From Enterococcus innesii (GTDB taxonomy: Bacteria > Bacillota > Bacilli > Lactobacillales > Enterococcaceae): a stretch of DNA of 64,000 nt. Positions within the stretch are counted from its first letter, which is position 1. Every line of letters starts with the position of its first letter. The DNA lies in NCBI GenBank assembly GCA_018982785.1, contig JAHHEN010000006.1, positions 331,001 through 395,000 on the forward strand, written 5' to 3'. A program made the translations under genes and the position numbers. Shown here one piece after another: positions 27,990-35,856 of this stretch. Under the pieces are notes generated by a model. That model ran no database searches. It had not been told where the DNA came from and saw only the letters and a list, made by a program, of their open reading frames with translations.

Positions 27990-29158
27990 GTAGCAAAATC
28001 CTCTTGCGCCGATGGCGTGACAGCGATTGCCGACCGTTTGTCTGAATCAGGTACTAAAGTTGGTTTTCCTGATAGCTGTTTTACGTAGCCACCTTGAACA
28101 AGTAGTTCCTCGTACTCTTTCTTCCCTATAGCCTTTTCAACTTTGGGCAGAGTTAAAGGGACCCGATCATACAGCAAGGCTTCTGAAATACCTTTTTCTT
28201 GTAAGAATTGAAAAGCAGCGTCTTGATCTGTGTATCCTCGACCTTTTCGCCCTTCGACGAGTTTGTATCCCGGAATTGAACCGCCTTGCAACAAAACACT
28301 TAGCGAGTGTTCTTTCAACGCTTTCAGCCAACTGATGACCGCATCGGCGTTTTGTAGGTAATAGGCTTTCTCGTCGTCTCCAAGCGTTTTAGGATCTCGA
28401 TCGATATTTGCCTCGACGCGATCGAACTGCTCCGCTTGCGCCCTGCAGATCGGTTTTGCGGGACAAAATCCGCAGTGAGCTCCGGGCAACAGCTCACCTT
28501 CTCCGTCAAAAGCAGCCTGTGCTTTTCCTTTGATTGATTCCCCCCATGCTTTGAGTTCTTCTGCACTCATACGACACTCTGTGGTCTCGATCGGATTACG
28601 TGGCTGAAAGACAACCATCACAACATCTTTAATTGAATATAGGAAGCTATATTCTTGCATTGCTCCAAGCGCATAAAGACGTAACTGCACCGTTTCGTTT
28701 GCAACAACTGCCTTATTACGGCCATATTTGAAATCAATCACGTAGAGAGTGCTTGAATGGATCATTAGACAATCGACAGTCCCGAAGCCTTCTGGCGCGT
28801 AGGCAGAGAAATCCACTTTCTTCTCGACTGCTACGTGCGGTTTTTGATCGAATTGAAGCGCGATCTCTTTGATGTAATTCAAATAATCTTCTGTGTGGCG
28901 CAGCATCTCATCTTGATAAAACTCTTTCTTTTTCAGCTTGTTTAAACGACGCGTGAACGCTGTTTGTGAGATCGGTTCAACAAAGTATTTACGTAAACGT
29001 AATTCGGCAATTTCGTGGGCTAACGTACCTTCTGCGGCTGCCTCGCTTGTTGTATCCGGAAACTGTTCTGCCAATCGTGCAGACGGCGTGCAAGCCGTCC
29101 ACCGATCAGCTGCGCTAGCTGATAGAAGCGCATGATCTCGTTCTTTGTGATCAATCAT
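27986..29158 (-). CDS. DUF2800 protein, phage Cas4/RecB-type nuclease
   Basis: 390 residues. A PD-(D/E)xK RecB-like nuclease found next to DUF2815 in many Firmicute phages: ALLSASAADRWTACTPSARL at the start, GFGTVDCLMIHSSTLYVIDFKYGRN (D...D/F-K catalytic group, ~130-155), then a Cys cluster HCGFCPAKPICRA (~232-245) typical of the iron-sulfur Cas4-like subset, with a fourth Cys to be checked. Likely trims DNA ends during phage recombination or replication. Confidence 0.83.
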   Translation of the reverse strand: MIDHKERDHALLSASAADRWTACTPSARLAEQFPDTTSEAAAEGTLAHEIAELRLRKYFVEPISQTAFTRRLNKLKKKEFYQDEMLRHTEDYLNYIKEIALQFDQKPHVAVEKKVDFSAYAPEGFGTVDCLMIHSSTLYVIDFKYGRNKAVVANETVQLRLYALGAMQEYSFLYSIKDVVMVVFQPRNPIETTECRMSAEELKAWGESIKGKAQAAFDGEGELLPGAHCGFCPAKPICRAQAEQFDRVEANIDRDPKTLGDDEKAYYLQNADAVISWLKALKEHSLSVLLQGGSIPGYKLVEGRKGRGYTDQDAAFQFLQEKGISEALLYDRVPLTLPKVEKAIGKKEYEELLVQGGYVKQLSGKPTLVPDSDKRSAIAVTPSAQEDFAT

Positions 29159-29688
29159 ATCTTTGCCCCTAATTCGCGTAGCTTCGTTGCAAAAGCGCCG
29201 TACTGCTCCTTAGGTAAATCGGTCAGGGATGCTACTCCAAACGTGTTGATTGCCTCTATGAGCTGAGATTGCTTTCCTGCATCGCTTAAGGGCGCAGCGG
29301 CTGCAGCCAACTGCTCGAACGTGTATTGCGGCGCTGATGCTACTGGTGCCGTTGCTGCAGGAGCAGTCGGGACAGCCGTTGTTGGTGCAGTTGGCGGCGC
29401 TTGGGTTGTAACAGGTTGTACAGGCGCCGTAGGTGTGGGTGCAACTGGAGTTGCTGGCGGTGTCACAGGCGCAGTGTTAGTAGGCACGGCTGGTTGACCA
29501 TGTGCGGATTGTTCTGTGCCGGAGATCGAGACCATAGAGTTTACTGGCTTTTTTTCTTCTGTGTCACTGAATTTGTACTCAGGTACTTTCTGTGCCTCTT
29601 TTACTACTTGATCATGTAGCGATTTAACTGCCTCTTTGTACTCTTCTGTTGAAAATGCTTCAATTGTCGTTGTGATTCTAAATGTCAT
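29155..29688 (-). CDS. Phage protein with long Pro/Thr/Ala linker
   Basis: 177 residues. A short helical N-terminus (EEYKEAVKSLHDQVVKEAQ) is joined by an extreme Pro/Thr/Ala/Val linker (~72-120) to a C-terminal helical module of ~55 residues (YTFEQLAAAAAPLSDAGKQ, then LREL). The C-terminal module looks like a small DNA-binding or recruitment domain seen in these phage loci, function unknown. ATGA overlap with the DUF2800 gene downstream. Confidence 0.58.
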   Translation of the reverse strand: MTFRITTTIEAFSTEEYKEAVKSLHDQVVKEAQKVPEYKFSDTEEKKPVNSMVSISGTEQSAHGQPAVPTNTAPVTPPATPVAPTPTAPVQPVTTQAPPTAPTTAVPTAPAATAPVASAPQYTFEQLAAAAAPLSDAGKQSQLIEAINTFGVASLTDLPKEQYGAFATKLRELGAKI

Positions 29689-29701
29689 GTTTTTTTCCTC
29701 C

Positions 29702-30292
29702 TTATTTTGTTCTTACTGGCGCGATCAAGCCTTCGAATAGCCCGTCGATTTTAAAGACCATTGGTCGGATAGGACTTAGTGCGCGGAACTGGACAGGCAT
29801 GGGACTACAGTCAGCAATAAATGCCATCACACAAATCAGATATTTACATTTAAAAGCCGTCGTCATTTGGTCGCCACTTAGACCGTGTAGCGGAAACGAG
29901 GCTTCCGATCCTTTACCTGAAACCACCATCCCATCAGTCGAGATTGACAGTTGAATCGTGCTTTCTTTATCGAGTGATTTAAGATATTTTGCGACATCTG
30001 CTGCAGTCTCCCGCGATAAGTACCAGTTAGTTGTAAAATTTGCTGGAAATAAACGATTTGTCTCAGGATAAGATCCTTCAAATTCTTTCAGTCCTTTCGG
30101 ATGCAGTGCCAAATCTGGTAATGGATCGACTCTGCTATCGATTCGGTTTAAGAGTCGCAATAAAATGTGTGAATTCGTTGCTTCGATGTGTCCATCCGGC
30201 GTAAAATGAATTGCTTGCAGGATGGGTCTAGAGGTGTCCGTTGCTGCAAAATTGCATAGATGTCGATAGGTGTTTTGCGGTTTTAGTTTCAT
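29702..30292 (-). CDS. Short beta-sliding-clamp-like protein
   Basis: 196 residues. The opening ATDTSRPILQAIHFTPDGHI and ATNSHILLRLLN copy the domain-1 signature of bacterial DnaN (SRPIL...ATDSHRLA), and the end SPMPVQFRA...FEGLIAPVR resembles DnaN's terminal PVR strand region. Bacterial DnaN is ~370 residues, so this is about half size. It may be a two-domain clamp forming a trimer, or a clamp-binding decoy. It sits in the replication module. GGAGATTATACC site at the ATG. Confidence 0.6.
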   Translation of the reverse strand: MKLKPQNTYRHLCNFAATDTSRPILQAIHFTPDGHIEATNSHILLRLLNRIDSRVDPLPDLALHPKGLKEFEGSYPETNRLFPANFTTNWYLSRETAADVAKYLKSLDKESTIQLSISTDGMVVSGKGSEASFPLHGLSGDQMTTAFKCKYLICVMAFIADCSPMPVQFRALSPIRPMVFKIDGLFEGLIAPVRTK

Positions 30293-30318
30293 AATGGTAT
30301 AATCTCCTTGAATGAATT

Positions 30319-30993
30319 TTAATTAGTTATACGTTTGCCTTCACTAGCGGGAACTGGTGTAGGCTCTTTTTTTGTGTTAAATACAAAGCAGAGCTCATTT
30401 TCTCTTTTAAATGCTTCACGAGACCTGCTGCTAATCCCAGATTTAGCTTTATCGGGTTTGATCTTAATTAATCCAGTTTTGCGCATATTTGCTATTTTTT
30501 GACCTACCTGAAGACGGGATCTCGAAAGTAACTTTGCTAACTCATCGGTATTGTTTGCAAAACCAAACTCATCAAATCTTATATTCTCCATGATCAATTT
30601 AGTTTCTTTGTCAGTATACGATCGTAACTTATACGGGATATCTGCTCCATTTTCCCGAAGTCTTGAAATCCTTACGTTGACTGAATAGTAGCTTCTCCCT
30701 AATGCATCTGCAATCTCTTGATAAGTGGTGCCAGCCTTTAAAGCATTGATAATAATCTTATCCTCATATTTGCTAAATGGTTGCCTATATAGGGTAATCG
30801 GATCATCTATATCGGTACCGGGTAACCTTCCAATTTTTCTAAGCCGAGTAATTCTTGTAGAAAGAGAGCTTTTGTTTCGGTTCGGTAGTAGTGATAGCAT
30901 TTCTTTTTTGTTTTTCGTAAAACCATGGTGATCAAACTGGATATTATCAATCAAAATTTGTTCCTCTTCATCTGTCCATTTAATACGCACCAT
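30319..30993 (-). CDS. Triple Myb/SANT-like helix-turn-helix protein
   Basis: 224 residues. Three repeats: KWTDEEEQILIDNIQFD (~5-50), PFSKYEDKIIINALKAG (~75-115), SYTDKETKLIMENIRFD (~125-170). Each has an initial aromatic/acidic helix and a third helix with spaced R/K and hydrophobic residues (SSLSTRITRLRKIG; SVNVRISRLRENG; QVGQKIANMRKTG). This is the three-repeat Myb/telobox-like layout, so probably sequence-specific DNA binding. A basic disordered tail follows. In the early operon, it could be a replication or transcription factor. No exact family assigned. Confidence 0.6.
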   Translation of the reverse strand: MVRIKWTDEEEQILIDNIQFDHHGFTKNKKEMLSLLPNRNKSSLSTRITRLRKIGRLPGTDIDDPITLYRQPFSKYEDKIIINALKAGTTYQEIADALGRSYYSVNVRISRLRENGADIPYKLRSYTDKETKLIMENIRFDEFGFANNTDELAKLLSRSRLQVGQKIANMRKTGLIKIKPDKAKSGISSRSREAFKRENELCFVFNTKKEPTPVPASEGKRITN

Positions 30994-30994
30994 A

Positions 30995-31141
30995 TCATTT
31001 CACCCCCATAATCCAAATTAGTGTTAGTAGTAAAACGATATTAACAATCAAACTCATGTAACAAACAATTTGCGTTCTTATTAGCTGTTTTCGTGGACTA
31101 CGACTGCCGTCGAACGCGGCTAGACCGGCCGGTCTTCTCAA
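30995..31141 (-). CDS. 48-residue single-pass membrane protein (TTG start)
   Basis: TTG start at 31141 with GGAGGGGTATACG ahead. Basic N-terminus (RRPAGL...RSPRKQLIRTQ) followed by one membrane helix (MSLIVNIVLLLTLIWIMG). The stop precedes the Myb-like gene by one base. The start overlaps the preceding stop as TTGA, so likely coupled to the 60-residue membrane gene. Confidence 0.5.
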   Translation of the reverse strand: MRRPAGLAAFDGSRSPRKQLIRTQIVCYMSLIVNIVLLLTLIWIMGVK

Positions 31142-31320
31142 CGTATACCCCTCCTTCGCATTTCATCTAAATGATCATCAAACGCTTTTCGCCGACGTCT
31201 CATTCGCTCATCCATCCGCTTCGATTCTTTGCGTGCATGCATAAGAACCATAACCGTAAAAACTAATAGCAAAATCATCCAAATGATCGCTAACACAAAA
31301 ATTACATTTACTGGTGTCAC
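31138..31320 (-). CDS. 60-residue single-pass membrane protein
   Basis: GTG start. N-terminal membrane helix (VIFVLAIIWMILLLVFTVMV), then a strongly basic cytoplasmic tail (RRRRKAFDDHLDEMRRRG). No family recognised. Shares one base with the stop of the upstream gene and overlaps the TTG start of the next gene, all tightly packed. Confidence 0.55.
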   Translation of the reverse strand: MTPVNVIFVLAIIWMILLLVFTVMVLMHARKESKRMDERMRRRRKAFDDHLDEMRRRGIR

Positions 31321-31484
31321 TATACTTCCTCCTTTGCTTCAAAAACCGACACCCGACTATAGGTAACAGGACCTTCGACATAGTCAAACAAAAAATCGAG
31401 CGCCCGTGCCTGAGCTTGGGCTAAATCTTCGGCTTCGACATAACATATCTGTGCACCGTAGTAATAAACGTCGTATTTTTTCAT
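31320..31484 (-). CDS. 54-residue hypothetical protein
   Basis: Starts MKKYDVYYYGAQICYVEAED, then an Ala/Gln/Arg helix (LAQAQARALDFLFDYV) and ends VSVFEAKEEV. Possibly one of the small phage accessory proteins with a beta-alpha-beta layout, comparable to the 51-residue gene at 27834-27989. Same-strand overlap with the next gene (TAG/GTG). Confidence 0.5.
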   Translation of the reverse strand: MKKYDVYYYGAQICYVEAEDLAQAQARALDFLFDYVEGPVTYSRVSVFEAKEEV

Positions 31485-31486
31485 CG

Positions 31487-31873
31487 TTATTCCTCTTTTC
31501 CAGCAAAAGCATTAGAAAGCGAAGCTAACGGCTCAACTTCTTCGAAATATTCTATCAAGCGATCATACTCAACGCCCGAAAGCATCTTGGCACCGACTGA
31601 GCATATAGTATTTTCAAAGGTCGTCCAAAGAGTTTTAATTCGATCACGTTCTGCAAAATATTCACCCGGTGTCCACTCTTCTCTTTCGTCATTGCTTGCG
31701 TTCAAGCGTTGCATGGTATTCAGTTCTTCGTTAATAACTTCAGTAAGTTTTGCGTAAGCTGTTGCTTTAACTTCTGGTTCAACAGGCCAGTACCTATTAA
31801 CCAAATTCAATGTTTCTTCTCTCGTGTGTACCGTGTGGGAGATTTTCCCATCTGTAAAACTAACTGTTTTCAT
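31487..31873 (-). CDS. Hypothetical early protein, 128 residues
   Basis: No family recognised. Short strand opening (TVSFTDGKISHTVHTREETL) then an all-helical body (AYAKLTEVINEELNTMQRL, RDRIKTLWTTFENTICSV). ATGA overlap with the upstream gene. Confidence 0.55.
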   Translation of the reverse strand: MKTVSFTDGKISHTVHTREETLNLVNRYWPVEPEVKATAYAKLTEVINEELNTMQRLNASNDEREEWTPGEYFAERDRIKTLWTTFENTICSVGAKMLSGVEYDRLIEYFEEVEPLASLSNAFAGKEE

Positions 31874-32064
31874 GCAGATTCCTCCTTCGCTTTCACAACT
31901 CTAATACCGTTTTGTTGTAAATTGATTATCTTGGTTATCTCTATTTGCAAATCTTCCGGTGGTCCAAAAGGTGGATCGAATTTCCCCGTCTCCGGGTCTA
32001 TTTTTAACCGTGTACCATCTTTCGAATAACAGATGAGGTTCAATTCTTTTTGTTTCCTTGGCAT
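31870..32064 (-). CDS. Small hypothetical protein, 64 residues
   Basis: Start at 32064 (GCGAGGTGAGAAAA before ATG); the longer upstream frame is not used. Sequence MPRKQKELNLICYSKDGTRL, then FGPPEDLQIEITKIINL. Basic start, Pro-rich centre. First gene of the early operon after cro, preceded by a CI-type operator at 32168-32182. Confidence 0.55.
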   Translation of the reverse strand: MPRKQKELNLICYSKDGTRLKIDPETGKFDPPFGPPEDLQIEITKIINLQQNGIRVVKAKEESA

Positions 32065-32167
32065 TTTTCTCACCTCGCTTTGTACTGTTTCTTTTGCTGT
32101 ACTCGTTTTCCTCCAACGAGGTTTAACCCTAGCAAAGAATGTTACTCCAAAGAACAAAACACTAAAT

Positions 32168-32182
32168 ATGATTAAAAATCAT
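32168..32182. promoter_or_regulatory. Remote copy of the CI/Cro operator palindrome
   Basis: ATGATTAAAAATCAT, the same 15-bp palindrome as in the cI-cro intergenic region, located between the end of cro and the next gene. It may control an additional promoter or act as a roadblock or loop site. Confidence 0.6.
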
Positions 32183-32198
32183 ATTGAAGACAAAAAAA

Positions 32199-32411
32199 TT
32201 AAACCCCCTCTTTTTCTCGATGTTCGATTCCTAAAATTTCGTCACTAGATACACCAAAAAACATGGCTAGCTTTACGATATTTTCAGCATTCATTGACAA
32301 CGGGTTACTCTCCCAATTACTAATCGATGTTTGGGTAGTACCAATTTTTTCAGCAAGATCTCTTTGAGACATCTTTCCTTTTCTAGCTCTTAACTCTGCA
32401 ATGCCTACCAT
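32199..32411 (-). CDS. Cro-like repressor
   Basis: 70 residues from ATG 32411 (AAAGGAGGAAAAAA). Complete XRE helix-turn-helix, MSQRDLAEKIGTTQTSISNW (~14-33), the only domain, followed by NIVKLAMFFGVSSDEIL. It is divergent from the CI-like gene with an operator-bearing gap between, the classic lysis-lysogeny switch layout. Confidence 0.82.
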   Translation of the reverse strand: MVGIAELRARKGKMSQRDLAEKIGTTQTSISNWESNPLSMNAENIVKLAMFFGVSSDEILGIEHREKEGV

Positions 32412-32441
32412 TTTTTTCCTCCTTTCATTTCTCATGTTTAA

Positions 32442-32470
32442 AATATAACATGATTTTTAATCATACACAA
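32442..32470 (-). promoter_or_regulatory. Leftward early promoter with operator in the spacer
   Basis: - strand: -35 TTGTGT (32465-32470), 17-bp spacer, -10 TATATT (32442-32447). The palindrome ATGATTAAAAATCAT (32450-32464) fills the spacer exactly, so repressor binding would shut the lytic promoter. Confidence 0.7.
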
Positions 32471-32566
32471 GCGAAATATATGATTTATTATCACATTTTT
32501 TTTATTACATTATATATAAATCACCACAAATCTGATTTTTTTTCATATACATTGATTTTAAATCAT
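32450..32566. promoter_or_regulatory. CI/Cro operator cluster
   Basis: Four 15-bp sites: ATGATTTTTAATCAT 32450-32464, ATGATTTATTATCAC 32480-32494, CTGATTTTTTTTCAT 32532-32546, TTGATTTTAAATCAT 32552-32566. The first and last overlap the divergent promoters. The matching remote site is at 32168. Confidence 0.7.
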
Positions 32567-32579
32567 ATTGTGATATAAT
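32552..32579 (+). promoter_or_regulatory. Promoter of the CI-like gene
   Basis: -35 TTGATT (32552-32557), 16-bp spacer, -10 TATAAT (32574-32579). The -35 is inside an operator, allowing autoregulation. AGGAGG follows just before the ATG at 32603. Confidence 0.68.
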
Positions 32580-32602
32580 ATTCTTATCAAGGAGGTTGGC
32601 AA

Positions 32603-33271
32603 ATGGATAAGATGGGAAACAAAATAAGGCATTTAAGAGAGAGCAGAAATATGACCCAAACAGAGCTATCTGAAATGCTAGGTATGAAAACTTACACCAC
32701 CGTTTCAAAATGGGAGAGCGGTGAAAATTTCCCTAAAGGAAAGGATTTGAAAAAGTTAGCAGAGATATTTAAAGTTAGTTCTGACTATTTGCTGGGTTTA
32801 GATAACGATAATAAAATTTCAATAGAAACTGTTTACAATCAATTAGTCCCGAAACGACAAAAAAAAGTATACGAGTATGCAGAGCGACAATTAGAAGAGC
32901 AGAATAATAAGGTAGTTCCTTTGCTCGGCGGAGTTGCAGCTAATCCTGCCGAACTTGCATATGGAGACATTGCCGCAGAAGAGGTTGTGGAATATAACGT
33001 TCCCGAGAAAGCCGATTGTGCTTTAGTTGTGCACGGTGATTCGATGGAGCCTGATTACCACGACGGAGATATTGTGTTCTATAAGTGTCAAATTACTATT
33101 GAAAACGGTGAAACGGCAGTTGTTGAAATAAACGGAGATGGCGTCACACTGAAAAAAGTCTATTTTAATTTTGACGAGGATAAAGTGATTTTACGTTCTT
33201 TGAACGATAAGTACGAAGATAGGGAATTGAACCCAGAAGAAGTTAGAGTATTAGGTAAAGTAATCAAATAA
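32603..33271 (+). CDS. CI-like prophage repressor with LexA/S24 peptidase domain
   Basis: 222 residues. N-terminal XRE helix-turn-helix: MTQTELSEMLGMKTYTTVSK. C-terminal S24 domain: VVHGDSMEPDYHDGDIVFYK provides the catalytic Ser (S in GDSM), and AVVEINGDGVTLKKVYF the catalytic Lys. The cleavage-site region around GVAAN (~115) is not a textbook Ala-Gly. So lysogeny is probably SOS-sensitive by RecA-stimulated self-cleavage, unless that site is inert. Maintains lysogeny by binding the palindromes at 32.45-32.57 kb. Confidence 0.88.
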   Translation: MDKMGNKIRHLRESRNMTQTELSEMLGMKTYTTVSKWESGENFPKGKDLKKLAEIFKVSSDYLLGLDNDNKISIETVYNQLVPKRQKKVYEYAERQLEEQNNKVVPLLGGVAANPAELAYGDIAAEEVVEYNVPEKADCALVVHGDSMEPDYHDGDIVFYKCQITIENGETAVVEINGDGVTLKKVYFNFDEDKVILRSLNDKYEDRELNPEEVRVLGKVIK

Positions 33272-33274
33272 AAA

Positions 33275-33307
33275 TACCCCTCAAAGTTTGCAGCTTTGAT
33301 TGGGGTA
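33275..33307. terminator. Hairpin between repressor and SHOCT gene
   Basis: TACCCCTCAAAG pairs with CTTTGA-TT-GGGGTA with a two-base bulge. On the - strand it is followed by TTTTTATTT; on the + strand by CCCTCT with no T tract. So it looks like a terminator against - strand read-through, or a structured spacer in the lysogeny operon. Confidence 0.55.
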
Positions 33308-33356
33308 CCCTCTGTTATGCGCTTACAACTATATTTTAGCAGAAAGAGGGAAAAAG

Positions 33357-34337
33357 ATGAATAAAAACGAAGATTATTCTAAAGTATTTAAGTTTGGGAG
33401 TTTATTATATCCAAAATCGAAAGTAACTCTCGAATATGACCATTTGAAAATTGAGCAGAATAAAAGAAAGCAGATCATAAAATTCATTGATATTTTGAAG
33501 GTCTATCACCAGAAAGGATCTACTACAGACAGCACCACCGGGAAAATATGTTTTAGTAACAAAAACGAGCTATCTCTGCGCGATCTCCTTTTATTAGATC
33601 AGGCCTTTACATATCCACCTAAGCAACTTCCGCAAGCAGAGAAATTCCTCGAGTTATTAGAAGGGATTCCCACAGAGGAGGTTCAAGGGTTAGGAGAAGA
33701 AGCTGTAAAATTTTACGAAGAGCAGCAGAAACAAGCACTTGATCTCGCTACTCCTCCGCAAGGAACTGATAACTTAGGCTTAGCGGAGTTTGATGAAACA
33801 AACAAAGTAGCTCGCTTTTTCACGGGATATGCTGAGGGCGGTTGGGAAGAAGTACCCTTTGAGTTAATAAGAGGGTATGAGGTAGAAGAAGACGGTGAAA
33901 CTAAAGTAGCAAGCGGCGCAAAAGCAGCTGCTATAGGAACAGTTCTGTTCGGCCCAGCAGGAATGGTTGCCGGCGCTATCATAGGCAACGGAAAAGAAAA
34001 AGAGTTTGCTGATAGTTTGAACTTAGCCGTGATGCTTAAAGGAAGAACCACAATCCGAGTTCAATTTCTCTCAAAACGAACTAAAAAAAATAGCTCTAAA
34101 TATCAACAGGCAGTCGACTCCCTTGAACTAATCACCACTTATCTTAATCCAATTATTGGCGGCAACGTATCGAAGGAAGAAGTCAGCGAGACTGTAGTTG
34201 AAAAAAATCGAGCCGACATCCAGCCCCAATCGTCCCCTCCGATCGGAGATATTCGAGAATTTAAAGCTTTGCTGGACGAAGGTATCATCACTCAAGAAGA
34301 GTTTGACCGGAAGAAAAAAGAACTATTAGGACTTTAA
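33357..34337 (+). CDS. SHOCT-domain protein of the lysogeny operon
   Basis: 326 residues from ATG 33357 (AGAGGGAAAAAG); the frame opens earlier without a ribosome site. An N-terminal PH-like region (KVTLEYDHLKIEQNKRKQII), a middle region with a Gly/Ala hydrophobic stretch GTVLFGPAGMVAGAIIGNG (~200), and a C-terminal SHOCT domain (LLDEGIITQEEFDRKKKELL). It is cotranscribed with the repressor and lies before the integrase, where lysogenic-conversion or anti-phage genes are often carried. Function not known. Confidence 0.6.
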   Translation: MNKNEDYSKVFKFGSLLYPKSKVTLEYDHLKIEQNKRKQIIKFIDILKVYHQKGSTTDSTTGKICFSNKNELSLRDLLLLDQAFTYPPKQLPQAEKFLELLEGIPTEEVQGLGEEAVKFYEEQQKQALDLATPPQGTDNLGLAEFDETNKVARFFTGYAEGGWEEVPFELIRGYEVEEDGETKVASGAKAAAIGTVLFGPAGMVAGAIIGNGKEKEFADSLNLAVMLKGRTTIRVQFLSKRTKKNSSKYQQAVDSLELITTYLNPIIGGNVSKEEVSETVVEKNRADIQPQSSPPIGDIREFKALLDEGIITQEEFDRKKKELLGL

Positions 34338-34394
34338 ATCAAAAAAAAAGCACGCCCCACCGACCAAAGTAAGAGCGCGCAAAACAAATAAATT

Positions 34395-34419
34395 AATAGG
34401 CTTATTTGCTACGCCTATT
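34395..34419 (+). terminator. Terminator between SHOCT gene and integrase
   Basis: AATAGGC (34395-34401) and GCCTATT (34413-34419) form a seven-pair hairpin followed by TTA; short stem, so a weak or partial terminator. Ends ~25 nt before the integrase start. Confidence 0.55.
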
Positions 34420-34446
34420 TTACCAAAATTTAGGAGTGATATCCAC

Positions 34447-35856
34447 ATGAAAAGAGCGGCACTCTACATAAGAGTCTCTACTATGGAGCAAGCAAAAGAA
34501 GGTTACTCGATCCCTGCACAAACAAGTAAACTCAAAGCTTACGCAGAAGCAAAAGATTATTATGTCGTGAACACCTATACTGATCCAGGCTATTCAGGAG
34601 CAAAACTTGAGCGTCCGGGTCTCAAACAATTGATCTCTGATGTGAAAGCGAAAAAGATTGATATTGTTATCGTCTACAAATTAGATCGACTCTCTCGATC
34701 ACAGAAAAACACTTTGTACCTGATCGAGGACGTCTTTCAAAAGCACGGCGTTGATTTCATCTCAATGCTAGAAAGTTTTGATACCTCTACCCCGTTCGGA
34801 CGCGCTACGATTGGCATGCTATCTGTTTTTGCACAGCTTGAACGAGACACCATCACGGAAAGAATGCACATGGGTCGCACAGAACGTGCAAAACAAGGTT
34901 ATTACCATGGATCAGGCGTCGTCCCACTAGGCTACGATTACGTAAACGGTGAGCTGATCATCAATGAGTACGAAGCAAAAATCGTACAAGAAATATTTGA
35001 TTTGTATGTAAACCACGGTAAGGGTCAGCAACATATTACGCGGAAGCTGGTCCAAAAATACCCAGACAAAGTAAAAACTCTGACGATCATAAAGTACGCC
35101 CTTCAAAACCCGCTTTACATCGGGAAAATAAGCTGGGATGGCCAAGTCTATCAAGGCAACCACTCCCCTATCATTTCTCAGGAACTATTCGAAAAGGCGC
35201 AAAAGATATTCAGGGAAAAAGCAAAATTTAGCACCACAAATCACAATCAGAAATCGCTCCTTGCCGGTTTCATTTACTGCGGAAAATGCGGCGCGAAGGT
35301 TTTCAGAGAAGCCGGTGGCGGCGGAAGCTACAAAGGGAAAAAGTATAACTACGCCTATTACACTTGCCGATCAGTGAAGAAAATGATGCCTTCCCTCGTG
35401 AAAGATTGGGACTGCGATCAGAAGCGCCAACGATGCGAGGCCGTCGAAGCAAAAGTAATCGATGCAATCAAGACTTTAGACTTCAAACAGTTACGATTTG
35501 ATATTGAAAACGAAAAAATAGACAAAGTACAGCAAATAAAGGACATAGAGAACGCCTTGAAAAAGAAAGAGACTGAAAAAAACAAGTTGATTGATCTCTA
35601 CCAGTTCGGAAACATCGAAGTCGACACACTAAATGATCGTATACATTCTATCAATATGACCTTAGACGAGCTTAAACATGAGATGGCCGCGCTAGACATG
35701 GAGGACGATAAAAACGAAAAGATACTTCTTCTAGACGAGGCTGAAAACTTTGACTGGAAAAATGCAGCTACAGAATTAAAAATTAATATTGCCCGTAGAC
35801 TTATTGACAGAGTAACCCTTAATGACGAGGATGTAATTGTCAATTTTATTTTTTAG
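34447..35856 (+). CDS. int: Large serine integrase
   Basis: 469 residues. Resolvase domain: catalytic Ser in YIRVSTMEQAKEGYS (~10), then IDIVIVYKLDRLSRSQKNT (~80) and FGRATIGMLSVFAQLERDTI. Recombinase domain ~170-270, zinc ribbon FIYCGKCGAKVFREA...YTCRS...CDQKRQRC (~275-345), coiled coil KDIENALKKKETEKNKLIDL (~365-425) of the attachment-control type. It recombines attP with attB in radC; the gene abuts the junction. Excision would normally need a separate directionality factor, not identified in this window. Confidence 0.92.
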   Translation: MKRAALYIRVSTMEQAKEGYSIPAQTSKLKAYAEAKDYYVVNTYTDPGYSGAKLERPGLKQLISDVKAKKIDIVIVYKLDRLSRSQKNTLYLIEDVFQKHGVDFISMLESFDTSTPFGRATIGMLSVFAQLERDTITERMHMGRTERAKQGYYHGSGVVPLGYDYVNGELIINEYEAKIVQEIFDLYVNHGKGQQHITRKLVQKYPDKVKTLTIIKYALQNPLYIGKISWDGQVYQGNHSPIISQELFEKAQKIFREKAKFSTTNHNQKSLLAGFIYCGKCGAKVFREAGGGGSYKGKKYNYAYYTCRSVKKMMPSLVKDWDCDQKRQRCEAVEAKVIDAIKTLDFKQLRFDIENEKIDKVQQIKDIENALKKKETEKNKLIDLYQFGNIEVDTLNDRIHSINMTLDELKHEMAALDMEDDKNEKILLLDEAENFDWKNAATELKINIARRLIDRVTLNDEDVIVNFIF

